A stretch of 18,819 nt of DNA from Isotricha intestinalis. Taxonomy: Eukaryota > Ciliophora > Litostomatea > Vestibuliferida > Isotrichidae. Below the pieces are notes generated by a model. That model worked only from the letters and a program-made list of their open reading frames with translations. It did no database searches and had not been told where the DNA came from. Within the stretch, counting starts at the first letter, position 1. Each line of letters begins with the position of its first letter. The DNA lies in the NCBI GenBank assembly GCA_023807065.1, contig JAJJLU010004098.1, positions 1 to 18,819 on the forward strand, written 5' to 3'. This document shows positions 10,928 through 18,771 of the stretch, piece after piece. The position numbers were made by a program, and so were the translations under genes.

Positions 10928-12496
10928 TTATAAATCCATTGTTATATCCTCTTCATAAGAATTTTCAATATCATTTAATTTTTTATTGACTATAATTTTT
11001 AATTTACTCACTGAAATAAGTTTTAATAAAATATCATTAATTTCTAATAATTCTTTGATATCACTTTTTGAATTTGAATAATTATCTTTTTTATTATTTA
11101 AATTTTTATTCAAATAAATTTGATAATTATTTAATTTTTCTTTTTTTTGAATTAAATCATTATAAAGATTATTATCTTTAATAAAGTTAACATTTATATT
11201 TATTTTATTATCATTATCATAAGAATCTATTTTTTTAAGTAATTCTTCTAATCTTTGTGACTCACTAAATAATTTTTCTTTTTCTTCAAAATTATTATTT
11301 TGTAATAATAAATTTTGGTCATTATCATTATCAATATGATAATTATTAAAATCATTACTATTTCCAGAATCATTTAAATTAAAATGATTAGATGATTTTG
11401 AAGAAAATACTTTTTGATAAGCTTCATTAAATTTATCAAAATAATTAGGATTATTAATATTATTATTCCCACTATTACCACTATTTATACTTTCTACTCT
11501 ATTTAAATTTATTATATTTTGATTAGTATAAAAATCATCATTTAAATAATTTTCATAATTATTAAATGACTTTTTCTTTTGATTACTTTCATTTTCCATT
11601 ATAATATCTTCTTTAAGATGATTTCCATTTGAATTAATATTATTATATTGAAATTTAATATTTTCATTATTTTGATTATCATTAATTAAATCATTATTTG
11701 ATGATGTTATCATTGAAGAAGATTCAATAAAACTATTTGTTTTATCAAGTGAATTAACTCCATGAATATTATTTTTTTTTTTTAAAAAAGAATAAAATCT
11801 ATTTTTAATCATGTTTGCATTTCTATCAGGAAAATAAAAAGCAATTTCTTTCCAATTATTACCAAACTTAGAATATAAAGCAACAATTTTTTCATCTTCT
11901 TCTTCAGTAAATTTAGTTCTTTTTAATTTAGGATCTAATTTATTATAATATCTTTCTTCAAGAATTTCAGGAGAAAAATCAGGAAAATTTTTAGATATTA
12001 TTTCCCAATTTATTCCATATTTTTCTACTAATTCTATTATTTTTAAATCATCTTGTCTTGTAAAACTTCTCATTTTATTTTTAGATTCTATTTTTTTTAT
12101 TCTATAATTTATTTGCTGTGTTGATTTAGTTTTTAATAATTCAGATAATTTTTTTAAATTTCTATTACCTAATTTAAAGTATTGTTCCATTAAAATTTCA
12201 TTTTCTTCATTTGTCCATTCTTTAGTATAATTTTTATTTAAATTTTCATTTTTTGAATTTTGATTTGTTACTTTAAATAAATTGTTATTTATATTATAAT
12301 TATTTTGGCTTTCTTCAATTTCATTTTTTATAATATTTTCATCTCTTGAACAATTACAAAGTGTATTTTGAATTGAATTTATCCAAAAATTAGAAGAATT
12401 ATTCAAAAAAGAACTTATTCCTCTTACATTTTTCATAAAATTTAATCTTGACTTTGCCACTGATGATTGATTTTGTTGATTATTTTGATTTTTCAT
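10928..12496 (-). CDS. Three-repeat Myb-domain protein, probable transcription factor
   Basis: 522 residues, ATG at 12496, TAA at 10928, no frame breaks. Three adjacent Myb/SANT repeats are visible at about residues 92-137, 143-187 and 194-239. Repeat 1 begins EWTNEENEIL and ends TQQINYRIKK. Repeat 2 begins RSFTRQDDLKI with the middle Trp at 164 and ends EERYYNKL. Repeat 3 begins TKFTEEEDEKIVALY with Trp 215 and ends NMIKNRFYSFL. As often in protist Mybs, Phe replaces the first Trp in repeats 2 and 3, and aromatic or aliphatic residues replace the last. By family knowledge such R1R2R3 arrays bind DNA in the nucleus as transcription factors; the target is unknown. Residues about 250-400 are Asn/Ser-rich low complexity. 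The C-terminal about 110 residues are Lys/Leu/Glu-rich and probably coiled coil, a candidate dimer or partner surface. It shares a divergent 778 bp spacer with the Snu13 gene. Confidence 0.88.
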   Translation of the reverse strand: MKNQNNQQNQSSVAKSRLNFMKNVRGISSFLNNSSNFWINSIQNTLCNCSRDENIIKNEIEESQNNYNINNNLFKVTNQNSKNENLNKNYTKEWTNEENEILMEQYFKLGNRNLKKLSELLKTKSTQQINYRIKKIESKNKMRSFTRQDDLKIIELVEKYGINWEIISKNFPDFSPEILEERYYNKLDPKLKRTKFTEEEDEKIVALYSKFGNNWKEIAFYFPDRNANMIKNRFYSFLKKKNNIHGVNSLDKTNSFIESSSMITSSNNDLINDNQNNENIKFQYNNINSNGNHLKEDIIMENESNQKKKSFNNYENYLNDDFYTNQNIINLNRVESINSGNSGNNNINNPNYFDKFNEAYQKVFSSKSSNHFNLNDSGNSNDFNNYHIDNDNDQNLLLQNNNFEEKEKLFSESQRLEELLKKIDSYDNDNKININVNFIKDNNLYNDLIQKKEKLNNYQIYLNKNLNNKKDNYSNSKSDIKELLEINDILLKLISVSKLKIIVNKKLNDIENSYEEDITMDL

Positions 12497-13274
12497 ATTA
12501 AAAAAAATTAAACAATTTGTTTTTTATAAATATTATTTATAATTTATAAAAACAATTAAATAAGGATACAATTGAAAATATTCTAATATTTAAATCACTT
12601 ATTTTTTATGCCTTAAAGAAAAATAGTAAAAAAATAATATATTATATAAGGAAAATATTAAAATTAGTCTCAAAAAAATAAATATACCTCGAATAATATT
12701 ATCAATCTTCATATTTTCAATTAAAATTTTTTTTCAGTTAATATTAATATTAAAGCAATAATTTCGTTTCAAATTCTTATAATAAAGAAGAAATACTAGA
12801 TAATTTTTTTGTTTTTGTATTTTCAATTTAAAATTATATTTTTTGTATTTTTTTCAATAGGTCTTTTATTTATTAATTAATTTATTTCATAACTCATTTA
12901 TTAAATCATTTAATCTAATAATTTCTCTTTTACTTAACTTAAAATTCTAATTATGAACAATAGTCAAATTTGTTTAATTTTTTTATTTATTTGTGTCACT
13001 TCAAATCATAATATCTAAATTAATGATAAGTGAAATCCATTATTGGTGAAAGTTGAGTTTTCTTGTTTTAATTATTTTCTTAATAATGATTTCTTTTCTT
13101 ATGAAGATTTTTTCTATTTTTATTTTAAATTATACATATAATATTTATTATATTATTTAAAATTATTTATATTTCTTCTTATAATATAATTGTTATTGAT
13201 TTTTCATTGTAAAAATTATATAATTGAAAAAAATAAAAAAAGATAAATAAATAATTAATTATCTTATTTAAAAA
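12497..13274. promoter_or_regulatory. Divergent intergenic region between Myb gene and SNU13
   Basis: These 778 bp separate two outward-pointing starts (Myb ATG at 12496 on minus, SNU13 ATG at 13275 on plus), so both promoters should lie here. The DNA is almost entirely A/T with scattered C and G. I find no open frame and no RNA gene. Both starts follow A- or T-runs (TTTAAAAAATGG before SNU13; TTTTTTTTAATATG before Myb). I cannot name a promoter element from sequence alone. Confidence 0.5.
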
Positions 13275-13736
13275 ATGGAATCAAAAAAAGAAAAGAAAGA
13301 AAAGAAAAAAAAGGAAGAAAAAGAATCAAATGAAAAATCAGATGAAGAATCAGAAGAATCAAAAGAAGATGAAAGAATATTTCCAAAAGCAGATAAAGCA
13401 CTTCAAAAAGAGATATTTTCAATGATAACAAAAGCATCTCAATTAAAGCAAATAAAAAAAGGGGCAAATGAATCAACAAAAACATTAAATAGAGGAATAA
13501 GTGATTTAATTATTATTGCTGCTGATGCTAAACCACTTGAAATTGTTTTGCATTTACCTTTACTTTGTGAAGATAAAAATGTTCCTTATGTTTTTGTAGA
13601 AAGCCAAAAATTATTAGGAAGAAGTTGTGGAGTCAGTAGACCTGTTATTGCTGCTTCTATTTTAAATAAAACTCCTGAAAATTTTAAAAAAAATGTTGAA
13701 AAGTTAAAAGATAAAATTGAACAACTTCTCATATAA
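13275..13736 (+). CDS. SNU13: Snu13 / 15.5K (NHP2L1) L7Ae-family kink-turn RNA-binding protein
   Basis: 153 residues, ATG to TAA, no intron. Residues about 35-153 match eukaryotic Snu13 along its whole length. This includes the L7Ae RNA-binding signature KKGANESTKTLNRG (61-74), HLPLLCEDKNVPYVFV (93-108), the GRSCGVSRPVIAASI block (115-129) and the exact family ending KIEQLLI. Snu13 binds kink-turns in U4 snRNA and in box C/D snoRNAs. It thereby nucleates the U4/U6.U5 tri-snRNP and the snoRNP that guides rRNA 2'-O-methylation. Family members are usually about 125-130 residues; this one has an extra 34-residue head made almost only of Lys, Glu, Ser and Asp. The TAA directly after LLI is the best proof that TAA is a stop codon in this genome. 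It converges with the next gene, the two stops being 179 bp apart. Confidence 0.97.
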   Translation: MESKKEKKEKKKKEEKESNEKSDEESEESKEDERIFPKADKALQKEIFSMITKASQLKQIKKGANESTKTLNRGISDLIIIAADAKPLEIVLHLPLLCEDKNVPYVFVESQKLLGRSCGVSRPVIAASILNKTPENFKKNVEKLKDKIEQLLI

Positions 13737-13915
13737 ATTATTGTTACGTATTTTTTTTTTTTTGAAAAAAGGGTTAATTTTTGTTTTTTATTATTTTTTA
13801 TTTTTTGATTCGACAATTTTTTATTGGTTTATATCATTGATTATGTTAGATTGATTTGGATATTTATATTTTTTTTATTTAATTAATTTAAAGATATTTT
13901 TGTGGGATTTTTGTT
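13737..13915. other. Convergent 3' spacer
   Basis: The 179 bp between the stops of SNU13 (plus) and the orphan gene (minus) hold only 3' ends. A run of 13 T followed by GAAAAAAGGG lies about 15 bp after the SNU13 stop, and several further T-runs follow. These are plausible places for 3'-end formation of either transcript, but no specific poly(A) signal can be singled out in such A/T-rich DNA. Confidence 0.4.
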
Positions 13916-14746
13916 TTAAAATTTATTTAATAAATCCTTTTTATTTATATAATATTTATAATATTCATTTTTAACTTTTTTATCAAGTCTTTTTTGAATT
14001 TGACTTACAAGATTACTTATTTCAAACCCTTTATCTATAATTTTATTATCATAAAAACTTTTATTATTTTTCTTTATTGAATAAGAAATACTTTTCATTG
14101 AAGGAGAAATAGCTTTTGATAAAGCTTTTTGATCAACTTTATTAAATTCTAAATTAAAATTTTTAATTTTATTATCAATCATTTTTAAAGTCATATCCAT
14201 TTTCTTTTGTTTAATATCTTTATTTTTAATTTTTCTTCTAGCTTTTTTATAAAAGGATTTAGATTGTCTTTTATGATAAATATTAACAGGTTTATTTTTA
14301 TTAATAGAATTTTGATGTATAAAATAATCCATTTTACCATTTAATTCTTTAATTTCTTTTTCAATTATATTTATTCTATTTTCAATTATTTTTGAAGAAT
14401 TAATTTCACAATTTGAAACAGGATAATTATTTATATTTTGATTGAATTCTCTATTATAATCTATTGATTGAATGTTATTTAAATTTTGATATGAATTTAT
14501 ACTTGATAAATAATTTTCTGTTGATTTACAATTTATATATTCTGTTTCTTCATTTTGATATTTTCTTATTAAACTTGAATAATCTTCTTCTTGTTGATTT
14601 TTTTTATTGTCTATATTATAGATTTGCTTATAATAATTTGTTTTTAAATCTGATTGAGGAAATGATGGATTTTGAATACTTGATGTTGTACTTATTATTA
14701 TTTGGTTATTTGTTGATTGGTTATCAAAGTTTGTTTTTGTAAACAT
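13916..14746 (-). CDS. Unrecognised Asn/Lys-rich protein
   Basis: About 276 residues, stop TAA at 13916. The longest open frame begins at a TTG at 14758; the first ATG is four codons later at 14746 (MFTKTNFDNQS), and I take that as the start. I do not recognise the family. The N-terminal half is Asn/Ser/Tyr-rich and probably disordered. Residues about 130-155 (IIENRINIIEKEIKELNGKM) are a short coiled coil. The C-terminal half is strongly basic, with KRQSKSFYKKARRKIKNKD near 170-190, a possible nuclear signal or nucleic-acid-binding patch, followed by a region (ALSKAISPSMKSISYSI) with several Ser that could be phosphorylated. No signal peptide or membrane segment is seen. The uninterrupted frame, ATG start and gene-like spacing support a real gene; function is unknown. 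Confidence 0.7.
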   Translation of the reverse strand: MFTKTNFDNQSTNNQIIISTTSSIQNPSFPQSDLKTNYYKQIYNIDNKKNQQEEDYSSLIRKYQNEETEYINCKSTENYLSSINSYQNLNNIQSIDYNREFNQNINNYPVSNCEINSSKIIENRINIIEKEIKELNGKMDYFIHQNSINKNKPVNIYHKRQSKSFYKKARRKIKNKDIKQKKMDMTLKMIDNKIKNFNLEFNKVDQKALSKAISPSMKSISYSIKKNNKSFYDNKIIDKGFEISNLVSQIQKRLDKKVKNEYYKYYINKKDLLNKF

Positions 14747-15137
14747 ATTTTTTATCAAATTTAAATTTAAAAATTTGATTATTAAAATAACTTATTTAAA
14801 TTTATTATTTATTTAATAATTTTATAAATGTATTATAATATTATACATAATTATCAGTCATAAAAAAATAAAAAAATATATAATTTAAATTCCTTAATCA
14901 AAATATTTAAATGAAAACTATAGTAAAAAATGAAATTGTCTTTATCAACAATTAAAACATTAATAAAAACTCTCAAAACTAAAAAAACCCATATTTTTCA
15001 TATAAAAACTCCAAAAAAAAAACATTGAAAAATAAAAAATTTAAAAAAACCTAAAAAAAAACCATTGAAGTAAATTAAATTAAATATATATACACCACTA
15101 TAAATAATCAAAAAAATAAAAAAATACAATTTAAAAA
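14747..15137. promoter_or_regulatory. Divergent promoter region of orphan and Trp-rich genes
   Basis: 391 bp lie between the outward-pointing ATGs at 14746 (minus) and 15138 (plus). The half next to the plus-strand gene (about 14930-15137) has a marked strand bias: long A runs with scattered C and few G on the plus strand. An imperfect direct repeat lies at 15011-15069. No open frame of coding type is seen. Confidence 0.5.
15011..15069 (+). repeat. Imperfect direct repeat upstream of the Trp-rich gene
   Basis: Two copies of CC(T)-poly(A)-(C)CATTGAA occur at 15011-15029 and 15050-15069, about 39 bp apart and 70-130 bp before the ATG at 15138. They stand out because CATTGA follows a long A run both times. 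They may be a duplicated promoter element or a slippage product. Confidence 0.35.
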
Positions 15138-17045
15138 ATGAACAATCTAAATGAACAACCATTAAAAACAATAAAAAGTTATCTTCTTTCAAATGAAAGA
15201 CCAACGAACAATTTAAAGGAAAAGCAAATGGAATTAATATCAAAATTAACTGAAAATATGCCTTTAAATTCAAATACTATAGAAAATTATGATCAAAATC
15301 CTTTTAAAAAAATAACCTTTATGAAAAAATGTACTCAATTAATTTCAATTATTCCAATAAGAGAAGTTAGAAATGAATGGCTTTCAATAATTGAAAATTA
15401 TTATTTCGAAAATATAGATAAATTATTAATGAATGTTGGTGAAAGAATATCATTAAATGAAGAACAAAAAGTTGTTTTTGAAGAATGGAGAAATGTAATT
15501 GATTCTGGAAATAATAATCAAATTATTTTTTCTATTCATAAAAAATTTATTGGAGCTTCATATGAAATAAAAATAACAGGAAAAGATTTTTGTTATATAT
15601 TAGAAATTGGATTTGATGGTACAAATTTGGATCCAAATATATTTATTAATAGGGAAGTTCATAGACAAGATGATGATGATAATTTATCTTGTTGTACAAT
15701 AGATAGTGAAACATCAAATAAAGATCAAGAAGATGAAAAAATAGAGGAAAATAATAGTTATAATATATTTGAAGAAACACCAAAGAAAAAAACAGACGAT
15801 AATATAATATCAGATGGAACAAATTTTATAATACCAAATAATAATAATTTACCATCAGAACCTCAATCTTTAAATAATAATAATAGTAGACCTCATAATA
15901 ATAGAAGAAATAATCAAAATATGAATAAAATAATTAATTCTAATGATTATGAAGAAAATGATACTCAATGTTCAGGAAGTGTAAATTACACTAAATATAA
16001 TGGACAAGTAAAATCAACATATAGTGCAGTTGTATCAAAATCGAATGATAAAATATCAAGTGAAGCAACCTTTGAAAATGAATCAGAATATTTAAAAGAA
16101 AGTAAAAAAGAAGAATTATCATATTGTATAGATAGAAAGAAATTAATAGAAGAAATAGAAAATAGAAAACCAAAAGAAGAAAATGAATTATTTAATAATG
16201 AAGAAGAAAAAGAATTACCAATTATAGTAAATCAAGTAGATACTGAAAGTTCAAAAACAGATCATAAAAATAATTATTTTGAAACAAATTTTGAAACATA
16301 TCATATTAATAGTAAGAATGAATGGGGTAAAAAGCGTTATCAAAATAATAAAAATAGGAAATATCAAGAAGATTGGAAAAGAGAAGAATATAAGAATGGT
16401 GAAAAAGAAGAAAAAGTTCAAAAATTTTTAGATGATGGATATGGTAAAAAGACAACAGAAGCAATAGGAAAAAAAATGGAAGGAAATAATATAACATATG
16501 AATATCATGATACATATATATATGATGTTTCAACAGGTGATGAAACAACATTAAAGAAAGGAAGAGATAAAGCAAATGAATGGAATTCAAAAAATTATAG
16601 AAATAGAATAAAAAACTTTAGTCATGTTGAAAATTATGGGAAAAATAATGTTGAAAAGTTAGAATGGACTGAAAAATGGGATGAAGACCCTGATGGACAT
16701 AAATATTGTAAAAAATGGGGAAAAAGTGAATTTGAAGAATGGGAAGAAGAATGGAATGAAAATTTAGAAAATAATGATAAAATTAAAGTTTGTTCTAAAA
16801 AATGTAAAAAATTAAAAGAAGATAAAGAATGGTTTGAAACATGGACTGAAAAAAATGGAGATAAGGAAAATAGTGAAAAAACTTGTTATAAAATGAATAG
16901 AGTTGGAAATAATATTTTTGAAAATTATTGGGGAAATGTTATTGTTGATCATTTTGATAATAAAAGAAAAAAATATGTTGGTTATAATACTAATGGTAAT
17001 CGAAAGGAATATATAGATTATACATATCAAAATACAAATAATTAA
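15138..17045 (+). CDS. Tryptophan-rich repeat protein resembling plant ESV1/LESV starch-binding proteins
   Basis: 635 residues, ATG to TAA, intact. Three parts are visible. Residues about 1-185 form a folded-looking unit with no family I can name (helices, then strands around NQIIFSIHKKFIGASYEIKI). Residues about 186-390 are Asn/Glu/Ser-rich linker. From about 395 to the end the protein is rich in Trp, other aromatics, acidic residues and Gly: EW at 395-396, then EWTEKW (W510, W514), KKW (W527), W535 and W539 (WEEEW), W565 and W569 (EWFETW), W598 (YWGN). The pattern W-x-E-K-W-x-E...DG...K-x-x-K-W matches the Trp-rich domain of Arabidopsis EARLY STARVATION 1 and LIKE ESV1, which bind long glucan chains and organise starch. 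A role at a storage glucan is therefore a reasonable inference but unproven. No signal or transit peptide is evident, so it is probably cytosolic. A chance Trp/Glu-rich repeat is the alternative. Confidence 0.8.
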   Translation: MNNLNEQPLKTIKSYLLSNERPTNNLKEKQMELISKLTENMPLNSNTIENYDQNPFKKITFMKKCTQLISIIPIREVRNEWLSIIENYYFENIDKLLMNVGERISLNEEQKVVFEEWRNVIDSGNNNQIIFSIHKKFIGASYEIKITGKDFCYILEIGFDGTNLDPNIFINREVHRQDDDDNLSCCTIDSETSNKDQEDEKIEENNSYNIFEETPKKKTDDNIISDGTNFIIPNNNNLPSEPQSLNNNNSRPHNNRRNNQNMNKIINSNDYEENDTQCSGSVNYTKYNGQVKSTYSAVVSKSNDKISSEATFENESEYLKESKKEELSYCIDRKKLIEEIENRKPKEENELFNNEEEKELPIIVNQVDTESSKTDHKNNYFETNFETYHINSKNEWGKKRYQNNKNRKYQEDWKREEYKNGEKEEKVQKFLDDGYGKKTTEAIGKKMEGNNITYEYHDTYIYDVSTGDETTLKKGRDKANEWNSKNYRNRIKNFSHVENYGKNNVEKLEWTEKWDEDPDGHKYCKKWGKSEFEEWEEEWNENLENNDKIKVCSKKCKKLKEDKEWFETWTEKNGDKENSEKTCYKMNRVGNNIFENYWGNVIVDHFDNKRKKYVGYNTNGNRKEYIDYTYQNTNN

Positions 17046-17342
17046 ATTTTTTGTTTGGTTTTGATATTTTCAATATATATTTATGAACTCATTTGTTTAT
17101 ATGTTTTATTTATGATTTTTGTATATTTTTATCAAAGATTTTAATATGGGTTAGTTAAAGTTGGTTAAGTTAGTTTAGTTATTTATGTTTATAAAAAAAG
17201 TTATATATTAAATATATATATAATTTTTATTTTTTTTATTTATTTAATTATAATTATTATTCATTTTGTAATTTATCATTTATTATTCATGGAATATATT
17301 ATAAATTTAAAGATATTTTTAAGAAAATTAAAGTAAATATTG
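17046..17342. other. Intergenic spacer with T/G-biased patch
   Basis: 297 bp follow the Trp-rich gene. They contain T-runs after the stop and, at about 17149-17182, a short quasi-repeat of GGTTAG, TTAAAG, TTGGTTAAG, TTAGTTTAG with few C on this strand. No open frame of coding type is seen. The region could hold the promoter of the broken gene that starts at 17343. Confidence 0.4.
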
Positions 17343-18770
17343 ATGAAAATAAAGAATATTATTGAAACTAGTTTATTCAATAAATTTAATTCAAATAACG
17401 ATAGTTTCATATCAAATATTGATTTTAATACTTCTATTGATGAATTTTTACCTTTATCTCCTACTTTAAAAACTCATTTTTCAATTATTTTGATTATTAT
17501 CTCAATGGTATGATTTATTTAGAAACTTGTCTTTTTAGATTAAAGGTTATGATATACTTAGTTAAATTGTTCAAAATAACAATCAAATCAAAAAATATTT
17601 AGAATAAATGACTGAATTTATTAGATAAATAATAATTTATCTGATAATGAAATATTTGAAATAATTGATAAATGTGAATTAGAAAATTTAAATAATGAAA
17701 TGTTTTTAGTTGAATACTGTATTTTTATAAGAAATTCTCCCAAACCTTAATAAATAATTTTAAGTCTTTAAAATTATTTGTTGAATAATCTGCACTTAAA
17801 GAAGCTTGTTTACCTTCTTTACCAACAATACCAACTCCAACATGTGATTCCCTACTCATGGAATTGAACCTCTTCCAAGAATCAATTGTGGTATGTGCTT
17901 TTTTAATATGCTTAATTTAATATATCTTTATGGAGGAAAAAATGATGAAATTAATAAAGGAAATTTAATGATGATTTAATTGAAATAAATGATTTTAAAA
18001 ATTTGTTAATGATAATATACAAATATCAAAATTCAAATATAATGATTATATAATTGAAAGAATTATGATTATAATTTCTAATCAAAAAATAAACAAATTG
18101 GATTAAGAGATATAAGAGAATTTATTAATAAGCAAATAAAAATGTAAAATTTATAATTTAATCTTAAAGATAAATTTGAAGTAAGAGTAAATCAAAATTT
18201 ATCACTTTTAAGAAAAAATATTCGAATGATGAATTTATTAATAGATATCCAAATATTAAATCAATGATAAATAGAAATATATGAATAAAATACAATTCAA
18301 AATTTATAAAATAACAAAATAATTTTTATTTCAGTAATTTATTTAAGAAAAACAATTTAATTCATTAAATATATCATTCGATAATGAGCCATTAAATAAA
18401 ATATTTGTTCTTCAAGATTTAATATTTAAATAAATTTTTATAAATGCTGTTTTACATCACTATAATAAAGATTTCATTGAAAATAAATTCCCATTTAGAA
18501 ATATAATGAAATAATTTAATATTGGATTAACAAATTTGAACAAATTACGTTAAAATTAGAAAAAATCAAATTTTGATTCTGAAATCTTATATCTTTATTA
18601 TTACAATTATATTGATTAAAAAATATTTATATAAAAAAAAGAAATATATTTTAACTAAAAATTAAAAGATTTTTAAAAACAAAACTTTTAAAATTGGCAG
18701 GGAAATAAACTAAATCCCTTAATAGTGTCCCCCTCACTTTAATGGGAGAAAGATTTTTTGTGGGAGTGAC
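17343..18770 (+). pseudogene. Decayed kelch-repeat protein gene (or gene in a foreign code)
   Basis: An ATG at 17343 opens 56 codons (MKIKNIIETSLFNKFN..., then IDEFLPLSPTLKTHF) that end at a TGA at 17511. A possible 31 bp intron, GTATGA to TTTTAG, spans 17508-17538. Beyond it, coding-like sequence continues across all three frames to about 18770. A clear kelch repeat lies at 17848-18000: PLPRINCGMCFFN, then IYLYGGKNDEINKG, then, after a one-base slip, FNDDLIEINDF. Other protein-like stretches are NNLSDNEIFEIIDKCELENL (near 17630-17690), EACLPSLPTIPTPTCDS (near 17800-17847), FINRYPNIKSMINRNI (near 18231-18278) and INAVLHHYNKDFIENKFPFR (near 18439-18498). I count about 18 in-frame stops, nearly all TAA, and at least five frame changes. 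Kelch repeats build beta-propellers that bind partner proteins. As it stands the locus cannot make a full protein in the standard code used by its neighbours, so I call a pseudogene. Confidence 0.6.
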
Positions 18771-18771
18771 A
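18726..18771. repeat. G+C-richer imperfect hairpin near the right edge
   Basis: TGTCCCCCTCAC (18726-18737) and GTGGGAGTGACA (18760-18771) can pair in 10 of 12 positions, counting one G-T pair, around a 22-base loop. A smaller AGGGA...TCCCT stem (18699-18703 with 18715-18719) lies just before it. The G+C content of 18696-18771 is clearly above its surroundings. It may be a terminal repeat of a mobile element, a small structured RNA or the conserved end of the broken gene; the sequence alone does not decide. Confidence 0.4.

Noticed and set aside
13264..13816. Minus-strand frames opposite SNU13 (13264-13485 and 13586-13816)
   Set aside because: They are antisense shadows of a strongly conserved gene; their composition (Leu/Phe/Ile runs) mirrors its Lys/Glu codons.
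14464..17030. Frames at 14464-14742 (+), 14998-15273 (-), 15991-16173 (-), 16306-16590 (-) and 16812-17030 (-)
   Set aside because: Each lies mostly or wholly opposite the orphan or Trp-rich gene, or spans its leader, and has low-complexity hydrophobic composition expected of antisense A/T-rich DNA, not a real membrane protein.
15138..17045. MORN-repeat or WD-repeat protein as an alternative for the Trp-rich gene
   Set aside because: The YxGxxxxGxGxY spacing of MORN and the GH...WD spacing of WD40 are absent; the W-x-E-K-W spacing fits ESV1/LESV better.
17343..18770. Genome-wide reassignment of TAA to glutamine
   Set aside because: Snu13 ends with its universal KIEQLLI followed directly by TAA, and the Myb, orphan and Trp-rich genes also end in TAA, so TAA is a stop in the host genome.
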